In this document: piece after piece, positions 1 through 8,272 of the stretch
Layout of the letters: every line of letters begins with the position of its first letter
Numbering within the stretch: the first letter of the stretch is position 1
From: Hyphomicrobiales bacterium
GTDB taxonomy: Bacteria; Pseudomonadota; Alphaproteobacteria; Rhizobiales; Xanthobacteraceae
Assembly (NCBI GenBank): GCA_016185205.1
Contig: JACPOA010000031.1
Location: 1-64,000 of the forward strand
Direction of reading: 5' to 3'
Length of the DNA stretch: 64,000 nucleotides
The notes under the pieces: generated by a model
Database searches by the model: none
Seen by the model: only the letters and a program-made list of their open reading frames with translations
Told to the model about the DNA's origin: nothing
Translations under genes and position numbers: made by a program

Positions 1-111
1 AATCAGCGCCGCGATGGCCGCCAACAGGCCCCAGTTCGATGCGAGCCAGCCTTTTTCCACTTGAGTCGGCTGCGCGATCACGCGAGCCGTCGATGGGGCC
101 GCGAGAGACAT
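1..111 (-). CDS. 5' end of an unidentified membrane protein (partial)
   Basis: The first 37 codons of a reverse-strand gene run off the left edge of the window. The start codon at 111 is preceded by a good ribosome binding site (GGAGG about 7 bases upstream). The visible N-terminus is a short polar stretch followed by a Trp/Leu/Ala/Ile-rich segment that looks like the beginning of a transmembrane helix. An FNR/FixK-like box lies 64-77 bases upstream, suggesting low-oxygen induction. I do not recognise the family from so short a piece. Confidence 0.6.
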   Translation of the reverse strand, partial: MSLAAPSTARVIAQPTQVEKGWLASNWGLLAAIAALI

Positions 112-174
112 GATGTCCTCCAATGCAATTGATTCCGCTTCGATTGAATCATTCACAATTGCGCAATTGACGCG

Positions 175-188
175 TTGAGACAGATCAA
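175..188 (-). promoter_or_regulatory. Candidate FixK/FNR box upstream of the partial gene
   Basis: Read on the reverse strand the site is TTGATCTGTCTCAA, one mismatch from the TTGAY-N4-RTCAA consensus of FNR/FixK regulators. It lies 64-77 bases upstream of the start at 111, a sensible promoter position. fixK itself is 2.8 kb away. The rest of 112-344 shows no gene. Confidence 0.5.
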
Positions 189-344
189 AACCGTTGAATT
201 TACTGGGGTTAATGCCGCAAGGGCGGTAGCGGGATGGTGACGGTAAAACAACGAAGGCACGCTCTCGCGTGAGACGCGGCAGCGCTGTCAAACCTCAAAA
301 TCGCAGCAGACGGACACGCGCCCGCCACGGACTAGCTTGTGTGC

Positions 345-1067
345 TTAGTGCCTCAGCGCCGCGTCCGGCGCCTCGATTGTCATGCCCGAACTCGGCTCCA
401 CCCAAACCATGTGATCCTTCACCGCCTTGACGCCGGGAATGTTCTCGGCCGCGACCTTGAGCGCCTGGCGCTGGCGTTCGTCGGTGATCACGCCCCACAG
501 CTCGACCACGCCGTCGCGCACCACCACATTGGTCATCGCCACCGGCGCCCATAGCTCCTTTTGCATTTCCGCCAGCAGACGCTCGCGGATGGTCGCATCG
601 TCCTTGGCGGTGGGCTGCGCCACGCGCGCCAGGCTGACCATGGCGTGCATGAGATTGGAGCGCGTGATGATGCCGACCATCAGGCCGCCGCACAGAACCG
701 GTACGCGTTTGATGCGCCGCCGCTCCATCACATCCACGATCTCTTCGATCGGCGTGGCGACATCGACGGTCTGCACGTTGGCGGTCATCACTTCGGAGAC
801 CTTGTTGCCGTGCGAATGGCTGTATTCGGCCGCGATGCGGCCGGGACCCATCAGGAATTCGAGCCAGCGCGAGCGCCGCCGCTCGGTCTTGGTCTCGCGA
901 CGGCGCAGGAAGTCGCCTTCCGACAGCACGCCGACCAGATTGCCGTTATTGTCGATCACCGGCAGGCCGCTGATATGATGCTGCAGCATCAGCCGCGCCG
1001 CCTGCAATACCGTCGCATCCGGATCGATCGAGATCACGTCGCGGGTCATCACGTCTTCGGCTTTCAT
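345..1067 (-). CDS. CBS-pair and BON domain protein
   Basis: A predicted soluble protein of 240 residues with two CBS motifs (about residues 1-60 and 88-145) that usually bind adenosyl nucleotides as an energy or redox sensor. A C-terminal BON domain follows (about 155-224). The start at 1067 is chosen because GGAGG lies just upstream and the protein then opens directly with the first CBS motif; an upstream in-frame start at 1139 would overlap the FNR-type box. Proteins of this type are often found in FixK/FNR regulons of rhizobia, which fits the box at 1123-1136. The ligand and target are unknown. Confidence 0.88.
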   Translation of the reverse strand: MKAEDVMTRDVISIDPDATVLQAARLMLQHHISGLPVIDNNGNLVGVLSEGDFLRRRETKTERRRSRWLEFLMGPGRIAAEYSHSHGNKVSEVMTANVQTVDVATPIEEIVDVMERRRIKRVPVLCGGLMVGIITRSNLMHAMVSLARVAQPTAKDDATIRERLLAEMQKELWAPVAMTNVVVRDGVVELWGVITDERQRQALKVAAENIPGVKAVKDHMVWVEPSSGMTIEAPDAALRH

Positions 1068-1122
1068 GGGCCAGCCTCCGATCGTTGGAAACTCACGCAA
1101 GCACAAAACCGCAATTTTGACC

Positions 1123-1136
1123 TTGATGCAGGTCAA
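1123..1136 (-). promoter_or_regulatory. FixK/FNR box upstream of the CBS/BON gene
   Basis: The reverse strand reads TTGACCTGCATCAA, a perfect match to TTGAY-N4-RTCAA. Its centre is about 62 bases upstream of the start at 1067. A class II site at -41.5 would place the transcription start about 20 bases before the ATG. A second, weaker box (TTGAGCTGCGTCAA read forward, 1143-1156) has its centre exactly 20 bases further upstream and overlaps the stop codon of the neighbouring gene. Confidence 0.7.
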
Positions 1137-1152
1137 CATCCGTTGAGCTGCG

Positions 1153-2742
1153 TCAATGTTTCCATTCCGGCGGCGGTAGCGGGGTCCAGCTGCGCTTCAA
1201 GGCCAGATCGTCGCAGATCGCATTGGCCGCGATGTAACCGGGCGCGCCGTTGACGCCGCCGCCATTGCCCGAGGACGAGCCGCACAGATAAAGCCCTTCC
1301 ACCGGCGTGCGCGAGCCGGGCAGCAGCGGGTGCGGACGATTGATGCCAAGCTGATTGGGCACATAGGCGCCCATGCGCACCGCGCCCTGCCGCATATTGC
1401 TGTTGAGCCGCTCGACATCGAGCGGCGTGAACAGATAGGTCCCGAGCAGATTGTCGCCTTCCAGATTGGAGGCATAAATGCGCCAGTAATCCAGAATGCG
1501 CTGGCTGTAGTCCTTGCGGTTGCTGTCCCACTCCCGCGGTCCGCCGTCGACCGAATAGGGCGCGAACGGCCACCAGAACGCCGAGTGCTGGCCGGGCGGC
1601 GCATAGGTCGGATCGAACTGGCTATTGCAGGCGCCGTTGCCCATCAGAACCTTGGGAAATTTCTTGGCGGCGCAGTCGTCGAAGCAGCTCGCCACCTCGT
1701 CGATATTGTCCATGCCGAAAAACACGTTGTAGGCGCGCGCCATATCCGGATCGAAAGCACTCGCGCGATAGACCGGCGCGTTCTTCAGCGCCAGATGCAA
1801 CGTGACCAGGCTGTGGTTGCCCCAGTGCCAGGACCTGGCCTTCTCGCGCACCGGTTCGGGAAACAGCTCGGCGCCGGCCATGTCGACGGTGGCCGGAAAG
1901 TCGATCGCGCTGGCGACGAATTTGGCTCCCGCGATGAACCGGCCATCGGCGAGCTTGACGCCGGTGGCGCGACCGCTTTCGACCTTGATCTCCTTGACAT
2001 CGGCGCAGGTGATGACCTCGCCGCCGCCGGCTTCCACCACGCGCGTGAGCGCATTCACCAGCGACACCGCGCCGCCCACCGGCAGCGTGAAGCTGGCGAT
2101 ATTGGCGAAGATCGCCGGGAACACGATGCCGGCGCCGGCCACGTTTTCGGTGGTGATGACATGCATGTAGGACGTAAACAGTGTGCGGATACGTTCATCC
2201 ACAAAATGCTTGCGCACCACGCTGAATAAATCATGTTGCGCGTGCGACAGCAGTTCCTTCGCCTTCGGCCCGCTCAGCCGGTCGAGAAGCTGCTCGCGCG
2301 GCAAGGGCGCGTTGTAGAGCAGCGAGGCCAAGAGCGGCCGCATCTCGACGCAATAGGTATTCCAGAGTTCGCGGAAGGTCGCGGCGTCCTGCTGGGAAAA
2401 ACGCGCGAGCGAGGCGCAGGTCTTGTCGAGGTCCTTATGGATCACCACGCAGGTACCGTCACGGAACGCGGCCGCCTGCTGCACCGGCGGCTCGATATAG
2501 GAGAAGCCGTAGCGATAGAGCTCGAGGTCCTCAATCAGCGGGCAATGGCTCATGCCCATGTAGAAATTGGCATGCAGGTTGAGCCGGAAGCCGGGCAGTT
2601 GGTCGCTGTCGGTGCTGCAGCCGCCGCCGATGCGATGGTTGCGTTCGAGCACCGCGATGCGCAGGCCGGCGCGCGCCAGATAGGCGGCGAGCGTCAAGCC
2701 ATTGTGACCGGCGCCGATCACAACCCCATCGAAATTCGTCAT
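1153..2742 (-). CDS. Phytoene-desaturase-like FAD oxidoreductase
   Basis: A 529-residue flavoprotein of the CrtI/CrtO/PYROXD2-like amine-oxidase superfamily. The N-terminal dinucleotide-binding motif GAGHNG is at residues 10-15, followed by an ERNHRIGGG segment. The C-terminal FAD-closing segment near residues 487-512 (LCGSSSGNGGGVNGAPG) is intact, so the length is normal. The start at 2742 has GGGGAGGGG upstream. There are no carotenoid genes nearby (no crtB or crtE), so a carotenoid substrate should not be assumed; CrtO-like members outside carotenoid clusters are mostly uncharacterised. It stands between fixK and the CBS/BON gene, all on the reverse strand. Confidence 0.85.
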   Translation of the reverse strand: MTNFDGVVIGAGHNGLTLAAYLARAGLRIAVLERNHRIGGGCSTDSDQLPGFRLNLHANFYMGMSHCPLIEDLELYRYGFSYIEPPVQQAAAFRDGTCVVIHKDLDKTCASLARFSQQDAATFRELWNTYCVEMRPLLASLLYNAPLPREQLLDRLSGPKAKELLSHAQHDLFSVVRKHFVDERIRTLFTSYMHVITTENVAGAGIVFPAIFANIASFTLPVGGAVSLVNALTRVVEAGGGEVITCADVKEIKVESGRATGVKLADGRFIAGAKFVASAIDFPATVDMAGAELFPEPVREKARSWHWGNHSLVTLHLALKNAPVYRASAFDPDMARAYNVFFGMDNIDEVASCFDDCAAKKFPKVLMGNGACNSQFDPTYAPPGQHSAFWWPFAPYSVDGGPREWDSNRKDYSQRILDYWRIYASNLEGDNLLGTYLFTPLDVERLNSNMRQGAVRMGAYVPNQLGINRPHPLLPGSRTPVEGLYLCGSSSGNGGGVNGAPGYIAANAICDDLALKRSWTPLPPPEWKH

Positions 2743-2852
2743 CGGGCCCCTCCCCGGCCGGCGCGGCTAAGCCGCGACCCACGGGGAGGTTACAATGTCG
2801 GCAAAAATGCAACAACGGAGCAATGGCGTCGCCAGCCGTAGCTCGCACCCGC

Positions 2853-2884
2853 AAAAAAATGCCCCGGCAAACCGTGCCGGGGCA
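2853..2884 (-). terminator. Rho-independent terminator after fixK
   Basis: A 10-bp perfect stem (TGCCCCGGCA / TGCCGGGGCA, 2860-2884) with a 5-base loop is followed on the reverse strand by seven T residues (A7 at 2853-2859). It lies 40 bases past the fixK stop codon and insulates the flavoenzyme gene from fixK. Confidence 0.9.
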
Positions 2885-2923
2885 GTTAAGCCGAACAAAA
2901 GTCAGGGAGGACGATGTCCGGCG

Positions 2924-3616
2924 TTAGGCGTTCAGACGAGTCAGTGCAGCCCGGTTGCGCAGCACGATGCGGCGCGAGCTCGGCACGGCAATCGCCGCGG
3001 AATTCTCAAGCTGCGTCAGTGTGCGCGAAACAGTTTCGATGGTCAGTCCGAGATAGTCGGCGATGTCCTGGCGTGACATCGGCAGATCGATTTCGTTGCC
3101 GGCGGGCGCGCGCTTGGCCATTTCCAGCAGGAAGCCGGCCACGCGCTCCTGCGCGGTCTTGATCAGCAGCATGATGTGGTCCTGCACCCGCTGCAATTCG
3201 CTGGCGGTCATCGCCCAGAGCTGGCGGGCGACGTCGGTCTCGCGCGCGGCCAAGTTGACGACCGTACTGCGCTTGATCACCAGAATTTTGCAGTCGACGA
3301 TGGCTTCGGCGGAAAACGTATGTTCGGTACCGACCTCGAGGCCGAAAATATCGCCGGCCAGATAGAAGGCGCCGATCTGGCGGCGGCCGTCGTTGAGCAC
3401 CTTGTAGGTACGCACCGTTCCGCTGATGACCTTGTAGAGATATTCGGCCGGCTCGTTCTCGCCGTAGATTTCGGCGTTGCGGGCGAACGGCATGGGCGCA
3501 CCCATCAGTTCGATCGAGGTGCCGGTCGTGTGTGCGCTCACCGGAGGAAGCGGCCGCACGGCACGGCCTGTCGCCTGACGAGAAGTACCGCGATGGATCA
3601 ACGTCTGGGTGAGCAT
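2924..3616 (-). CDS. fixK: FixK-type Crp/Fnr transcription factor
   Basis: A 230-residue Crp/Fnr regulator: N-terminal cyclic-nucleotide-binding-like beta roll (about 45-130), dimerisation helix (about 130-160) and a winged HTH with recognition helix around residues 181-203 (DIADYLGLTIETVSRT), whose E..SR residues are those that read TTGA half-sites in FNR/FixK. The N-terminal cysteine cluster of true Fnr is absent, and the only cysteine is Cys109. It is therefore of FixK type: not an oxygen sensor itself but driven by FixL/FixJ. It is divergent from fixL, as expected of a target of FixJ. Boxes at 175, 1123 and 25089 are plausible targets. Confidence 0.93.
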   Translation of the reverse strand: MLTQTLIHRGTSRQATGRAVRPLPPVSAHTTGTSIELMGAPMPFARNAEIYGENEPAEYLYKVISGTVRTYKVLNDGRRQIGAFYLAGDIFGLEVGTEHTFSAEAIVDCKILVIKRSTVVNLAARETDVARQLWAMTASELQRVQDHIMLLIKTAQERVAGFLLEMAKRAPAGNEIDLPMSRQDIADYLGLTIETVSRTLTQLENSAAIAVPSSRRIVLRNRAALTRLNA

Positions 3617-3761
3617 GGCGCCTGGCCCTCGGTAAATTCGATGGTGATGGATACCGCTGGAGCCGGGCGCCCGAAATTCAGATAATCTCCATAGGGGGTT
3701 TACCGGAGGCGTCCGGACGAACGCCTTGGTCGCGAACTGGTCTCATGCTCGCAAGGTCTGT
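3617..3761. promoter_or_regulatory. fixK-fixL divergent intergenic region
   Basis: This 145-base gap separates the two divergent starts and must hold both promoters, including the expected FixJ operator for fixK. I could not identify a FixJ site with confidence, and no FNR/FixK box is present, so autoregulation of fixK through a canonical box is not supported. Confidence 0.5.
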
Positions 3762-5267
3762 ATGCCGGAAGCCATTGTAAGAGCTAACGTTTTTTCGCCC
3801 GAGGAGCGCGGCCGAATTTGGCGCTACGGCGTTGCCCCGACTATGGTCGCCCTGGCCTTGGCGGCCCGCGCCCTGCTTTCGCCGTTCGTGCCCGACGACG
3901 CGATATTTCTGTATTTTTTGCCACCGGTGCTGATTTCGGCCGGAATCGGCGGCCTCGGGCCCGGTCTGCTGGCGACCACGCTCAGCATCGTGGCGGCATT
4001 ATTCGTGATGCATGAGCCGGCCACGCTGTCCCGCTCCGCGCTGGTCAATGGCACCGCCTTCGCCATCATTGCCATCGGCGTGTCCTGGGGCGGCGAGCTG
4101 CTGCACCGCAGCCGTCGGCGCGCGAATCTCATGACGCGCGACGCGCTGGCGCGTGAAGCGCATCTGCAATCGATTCTTGACACCGTGCCGGAGGCGATGA
4201 TCGTCATCGACGAACGCGGCATCATGCAATCGTTCAGCAGCGCCGCCGAGCGGCTGTTCGGCTTGCGGGCAGCCGACGCGCTCGGACAAAACGTCGATAC
4301 CCTGATGCCGGAGCCCTATCGGGAAAATCATGACAGTTATTTGCGGCGTTATTTGAACACCGGCGAACGCCGCATCATCGGCATCGGCCGCGTGGTCGTC
4401 GGCCAGCGCAAGGACGGCTCGACCTTTCCGATGGAGCTTGCGGTCGGCGAGATGAAATCGGGCGACCGCCGTTTTTTCACCGGCTTCATCCGCGACCTGA
4501 CCGAGCGGCAGATGACCGAAGCGCGCTTGCAGGAATTGCAGTCCGAACTCGTGCATATCTCCCGGCTGACCGCCATGGGCGAGATGGCCTCGACGCTGGC
4601 GCACGAGCTCAATCAGCCGCTGTCGGCCATCTCCAACTACCTCAAGGGGACGCGGCGGATGCTCGAGGGAAATAAAGACGATCGCTCGGCAACCATGCGC
4701 GACGCCCTGGAAAAGGCAGCCGATCAGGCGATGCGCGCCGGGCAGATCATCCGGCGCCTGCGCGATTTCGTCTCGCGCGGCGAAAGCGAGCGCCGGGTCG
4801 AAAGTGTCACTAAGCTGGTCGAGGAAGCCAGCGCGCTGTCGCTGGTCGGCGTCAAGGACCGCGGCATCCGCGTGCAGTTCCAGTTCGACCCGACGGTCGA
4901 TCTGGTGTTCGCGGACCGCGTGCAGATCCAGCAGGTGCTGCTCAATCTGATCCGCAATTCGATGGATGCCATGGAGACGTCGAAGACGCGCGATCTCGTG
5001 GTCATCATCGCCCCGGCCAACGACAGTCACGTCCAGATCAGCGTGGCCGACACCGGTTCCGGGATTGCGCCCGAGATCGCCGAGCAGCTGTTCCAGCCGT
5101 TCATCACCACCAAACGCCAGGGCATGGGCGTCGGCCTGTCGATTTCGCGCACCATCGTCGAGGCGCATGGCGGAAAAATCTGGGTGGAGCCCAATCCCGC
5201 CGGCGGGACGATTTTCCATTTCACACTTGCAGTCGTAACGGAAGGGGATGTCAACGATGCAGCCTGA
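3762..5267 (+). CDS. fixL: Oxygen-sensing histidine kinase FixL
   Basis: A 501-residue membrane-anchored haem-PAS sensor kinase. Hydrophobic helices occupy about residues 25-110. The PAS domain (about 132-250) has the FixL haem pocket: proximal His190 (in ENHDSYL) and the signalling Arg210 (in IGIGR). The HisKA phospho-acceptor is His281 ([10 protein letters not shown]), followed by an HATPase_c domain with N, G1 and G2 boxes. Length and order match rhizobial FixL (about 505 residues). The ATG at 3762 is preferred; a TTG at 3726 would add 12 residues. Under low oxygen it phosphorylates FixJ, encoded by the overlapping downstream gene. Confidence 0.95.
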   Translation: MPEAIVRANVFSPEERGRIWRYGVAPTMVALALAARALLSPFVPDDAIFLYFLPPVLISAGIGGLGPGLLATTLSIVAALFVMHEPATLSRSALVNGTAFAIIAIGVSWGGELLHRSRRRANLMTRDALAREAHLQSILDTVPEAMIVIDERGIMQSFSSAAERLFGLRAADALGQNVDTLMPEPYRENHDSYLRRYLNTGERRIIGIGRVVVGQRKDGSTFPMELAVGEMKSGDRRFFTGFIRDLTERQMTEARLQELQSELVHISRLTAMGEMASTLAHELNQPLSAISNYLKGTRRMLEGNKDDRSATMRDALEKAADQAMRAGQIIRRLRDFVSRGESERRVESVTKLVEEASALSLVGVKDRGIRVQFQFDPTVDLVFADRVQIQQVLLNLIRNSMDAMETSKTRDLVVIIAPANDSHVQISVADTGSGIAPEIAEQLFQPFITTKRQGMGVGLSISRTIVEAHGGKIWVEPNPAGGTIFHFTLAVVTEGDVNDAA

Positions 5268-5892
5268 GCCGATCATTTATGTCATCGACGACGATGATGC
5301 GGTCCGGCAATCGCTGGAGTTCCTGCTGAAAACGGCCGGGATCACGGTGCGCAGCTTCGAATCGGGCAAGGCCTTCCTCGAAGTTCTGCCGGAGATACGC
5401 TCCGGCTGCATCATCACCGATGTGCGCATGCCGGAGATCACCGGCATCGATCTGCTGCGCCGCGTCAAGGAGACCAATCCGTTTCTTCCGGTTATTGTCA
5501 TCACCGGCCACGGCGACATCTCGCTCGCGGTGGAGGCGATGAAGATCGGCGCCGTCGATTTCCTGGAAAAGCCCTTCGATGACGACCAACTGCTCGCCGC
5601 GGTCCGCGCCGCGCTCAGCTATGACGCCGATATCGGCAAGCGCAAAGCCGAGCTTGCCGACATCCATGACAAGCTGGCGGCGCTGTCGAACCGCGAACGG
5701 CAGGTGCTCGAAGGCCTGGTGGTCGGCAACGCCAACAAGACCATCGCCTTCGATCTCGGCATCAGCCCGCGCACGGTCGAAATCTATCGCGCCAACCTGA
5801 TGACCAAGATGGCGGCCAACAGCCTGTCCGATCTGGTGCGCATGGCGATGATATCGGGCCTCCTCGACAATGCCGGCAAAAGCGGGCGCTGA
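5248..5892 (+). CDS. fixJ: Two-component response regulator FixJ
   Basis: A 214-residue regulator with a receiver domain (phospho-acceptor Asp58, Thr86, Lys108) and a C-terminal LuxR/NarL-type HTH (about 144-203, containing [16 protein letters not shown], typical of FixJ). The start at 5248 overlaps the fixL end by 20 bases, so the two genes are translationally coupled; an alternative ATG at 5257 is possible. Phosphorylated FixJ is known to activate fixK in rhizobia. The gene converges on the decarboxylase gene at 5902 with almost no spacer. Confidence 0.95.
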   Translation: MSTMQPEPIIYVIDDDDAVRQSLEFLLKTAGITVRSFESGKAFLEVLPEIRSGCIITDVRMPEITGIDLLRRVKETNPFLPVIVITGHGDISLAVEAMKIGAVDFLEKPFDDDQLLAAVRAALSYDADIGKRKAELADIHDKLAALSNRERQVLEGLVVGNANKTIAFDLGISPRTVEIYRANLMTKMAANSLSDLVRMAMISGLLDNAGKSGR

Positions 5893-5901
5893 TCGGCTAT
5901 C

Positions 5902-6537
5902 TCAAGCGGCCGATGACTTCGCGCCAAGCCCGCGCATGAAGCGTTCGCGGATCTGCACCGGATCGCGGTCGGTGGTGGCGACCGCCGGTTTGTGATCGAT
6001 GCGCGCGGCGATCAGTCTGGGTCCGCGGTCATTGAGCGCGGCGGCGACCAGGCGGTCGAAGTCGTCCTCGTCGGCGGCCCAGGCGCTGTTGGCGATTCCG
6101 GCGCCGCGCGCGATGGCCGTCAGATCGGCGGTCGCGGCGCTCGCGGTCGGCTGCGAACCGGTGATCTGGTAGATACCGTTGTCCCACAGAACAATCGTCA
6201 GATTCTTCGGCGCCCGCATGGCGACGGTGGCGAGGCAGCCGAGCTGCATCAGCAGCGAGCCGTCGCCTTCGAGCGCGATCACGTGCCGCTTCGGCTGCGC
6301 GATGGCGACGCCAAGCGCGATCGGGATGGCAAGACCCATGCTGCCCAGCATGTAGAAATTCTGCGGGCGCTGGCCGCACGCCCACAGATCGAAATTGGCG
6401 TTGCCGATGCCGCCGATCACGGCTTCGTCGTGCTTGAGCCGGCCGACCAGCCGCTTGGTCAAGTCGAAGCGGTTCATCACTTTTGCGTTGTGGGCGCCGA
6501 TGGCTCCGGTTTGGCTGTGGGTCATGGGGCTGCTCAT
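5902..6537 (-). CDS. Sulfopyruvate/phosphonopyruvate decarboxylase-type TPP enzyme, beta subunit
   Basis: A 211-residue thiamine-diphosphate-binding subunit. The TPP/Mg motif is present: GDG at residues 91-93 and the pairing Asn120 about 28 residues later. The start at 6537 overlaps the stop of the alpha gene (ATGA), indicating coupled translation of the two halves. The split arrangement resembles ComD/ComE of coenzyme M synthesis, but bacteria do not normally make coenzyme M, so here it probably decarboxylates a sulfo-, phosphono- or other 3-substituted pyruvate. The adjacent forward-strand transporter and enolase-superfamily genes suggest organic-acid catabolism. Confidence 0.83.
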   Translation of the reverse strand: MSSPMTHSQTGAIGAHNAKVMNRFDLTKRLVGRLKHDEAVIGGIGNANFDLWACGQRPQNFYMLGSMGLAIPIALGVAIAQPKRHVIALEGDGSLLMQLGCLATVAMRAPKNLTIVLWDNGIYQITGSQPTASAATADLTAIARGAGIANSAWAADEDDFDRLVAAALNDRGPRLIAARIDHKPAVATTDRDPVQIRERFMRGLGAKSSAA

Positions 6538-7070
6538 TGCGCGAACACTTTTCCGCCGGTCAGCAGCGGCGAGAGGATGAAGGCGACCGGGGCCTGTGTG
6601 GCGACCGCCTGCTTGATCGAGCGGTCGAGGATGAAGGCGAGCTCGTCCTGGCGTGTGATCGTGTGATTTTCGACGCCGAGCGCATCGAGCACGGGCCGCA
6701 TCGTCTTGCACACCATGGCTTGGCCGAGATTGAATTCGCCGAGCGTGCCGCGCTCGGACACGAACAGCAGCGCCGGGATCTGGCACGGCACCACCAGCGA
6801 GGCGAGCGCGTTCGGAAGGGTGGCAAAGCCGCTGGTCTGCATCAGCACGGCGCCGCGCATGCCGCCCATCCAGGCGCCGGTGACGATGCCGAGGGCTTCT
6901 TCCTCACGCGTGGTGGCGAAGGTGGTGAAGAAGGCGTCGCCGTGCAGCGCCTTGATCAGCGGGGTGAGCACCTTGTCGGGGACATAGGTGATGAGCCTGA
7001 CGTTATTGCTCTTGAGAGTTGCAAGCACGGTCTCGTGCCAGGCGGCTGATCGCATTTGGGGTTCGGTCAT
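6534..7070 (-). CDS. Sulfopyruvate/phosphonopyruvate decarboxylase-type TPP enzyme, alpha subunit
   Basis: A 178-residue PYR-domain subunit. The activating glutamate of TPP enzymes is in TREEEALG (residues 54-61), followed by a glycine-rich segment and a TSGFATLPNAL stretch typical of this family. Together with the beta subunit it makes the complete PYR+PP enzyme. It is the first gene of a two-gene operon, divergent from the Bug-type binding protein at 7248. The spacer 7071-7247 contains a half-site TTGATCGATCG but no full FNR box. Confidence 0.82.
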   Translation of the reverse strand: MTEPQMRSAAWHETVLATLKSNNVRLITYVPDKVLTPLIKALHGDAFFTTFATTREEEALGIVTGAWMGGMRGAVLMQTSGFATLPNALASLVVPCQIPALLFVSERGTLGEFNLGQAMVCKTMRPVLDALGVENHTITRQDELAFILDRSIKQAVATQAPVAFILSPLLTGGKVFAQ

Positions 7071-7247
7071 TGATCGATCGACCAGGTTAGGCGCCGTCCG
7101 AATGCCATGGAATTGGCGGCCGCGGCACCAGCCGGCTGTGGAGCTGCTGCATCAGACGCCATTGCTCCAATGATCGCAATAGCTTACCCTAAACTTACCA
7201 TCGGCGCTAATGAGAAAAACAATGCCGAAAAAACCAAGGGGTGGACA

Positions 7248-8264
7248 ATGACGAAAATCAAAGCAGACCCGGCGCTGTCGCGGCGCGGTATCATCAAGGG
7301 CGCGGCCGCGCTGGCAGCCGGCATCGCCGCTCCGGCGATCCTGAACATCCGCTCGGCTTATGCCGCCTACCCGGACCGCACGGTGAAAATCATCGTGGCC
7401 AATACGCCCGGCGGGCCATCCGATCTGGTCGGCCGTGTGGTTACAGCCGCGCTTCAGCAATCGACCGGCAAGACCTTCATCATCGAGAACATCGGCGGCG
7501 CCGGCAGCAATATCGGCATGGGCGCCGCCGCGCGTTCGGAGCCGGATGGCTACACCTTCCTGCTGGCGACCAATGCCTATTCGATCAACGCCACGCTTTA
7601 CAACAAGATCCCCTATGACCCGCTCAAGGACTTCGTGGGCGTTTGCGAACTGGCCACCTCGCCCAATACTTTCGTGGTCAAATCGGACTTGCCGGCGAAA
7701 ACGATGAAGGAATTCGTCGCGCTTGCCCGCGCCAACCCGGACAAGTTCAACGTCTCGACGCCGCCGATCGGAACGACGCCGCAACTTCAGGCGGACGTCC
7801 TGAAAATCCGCGAGAAGCTGCCCAAACTGGAACAGGTCGTATTCAAGGGCGGCGGCGACGCATTGCAAGCGCTGCTCAGCGGCACCGTGCAGCTGAGTTC
7901 CGGCGCGCTGCCGCCGGCGGCCGCGCACATCAAGGCCGGCACGCTGCGCTGCCTGGCGGTGACCGGCGAAACGCGCTGGCCCGATCTGCCGGATGTTCCG
8001 ACCATGGTGGAGGCCGGCTACAAGGACTTCGTGTTTGCAGTCGACACCGTGCTGCTGGCACCGGCCAAGACGCCGCCCGAGATCGTCAAGTGGCTGGAGG
8101 CCGAAACGCTCAAGATCCTCGGCACGCCGGAAATGAAGGAGAAGCTCTTCAAGGCCGGCTTCCAGATACGGCCGAAGGGCGCCAAAGATGCCTGGGCACG
8201 CGTGAGCAAGGAAATCGACATTTTCCGCGACATCATCAATCAGGCCGGGATCGCGAAACTTTAG
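7248..8264 (+). CDS. Bug-family (TctC-type) periplasmic solute-binding protein
   Basis: A 338-residue tripartite tricarboxylate transporter receptor. It has an N-terminal twin-arginine-type leader (SRRG at residues 11-14, hydrophobic core, cleavage near AYA), then the Bug signature YPDRTVKIIV and a GGPSDLVGR loop. The ATG at 7248 is chosen because AAGGGGTGG lies just upstream; a longer frame exists but lacks such a site. No TctA/TctB membrane subunits are nearby, so it must share a distant transporter, which is common in Bug-rich genomes. The downstream enolase-superfamily gene starts 8 bases later, so they form an operon. Confidence 0.9.
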   Translation: MTKIKADPALSRRGIIKGAAALAAGIAAPAILNIRSAYAAYPDRTVKIIVANTPGGPSDLVGRVVTAALQQSTGKTFIIENIGGAGSNIGMGAAARSEPDGYTFLLATNAYSINATLYNKIPYDPLKDFVGVCELATSPNTFVVKSDLPAKTMKEFVALARANPDKFNVSTPPIGTTPQLQADVLKIREKLPKLEQVVFKGGGDALQALLSGTVQLSSGALPPAAAHIKAGTLRCLAVTGETRWPDLPDVPTMVEAGYKDFVFAVDTVLLAPAKTPPEIVKWLEAETLKILGTPEMKEKLFKAGFQIRPKGAKDAWARVSKEIDIFRDIINQAGIAKL

Positions 8265-8272
8265 GATCGGCA

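Noticed and set aside
1153-2742. Carotenoid biosynthesis locus
   Set aside because: The flavoenzyme is CrtI/CrtO-like, but no phytoene synthase, GGPP synthase or cyclase gene is present in the window.
6534-7070. Coenzyme M biosynthesis (comDE)
   Set aside because: Only the decarboxylase is present; no other coenzyme M genes are seen and the organism is a bacterium, so a catabolic role is more likely.
7070-7085. TTGATCGATCG near the decarboxylase start as an FNR box
   Set aside because: Only the left half-site matches; the right half lacks RTCAA at the required distance.
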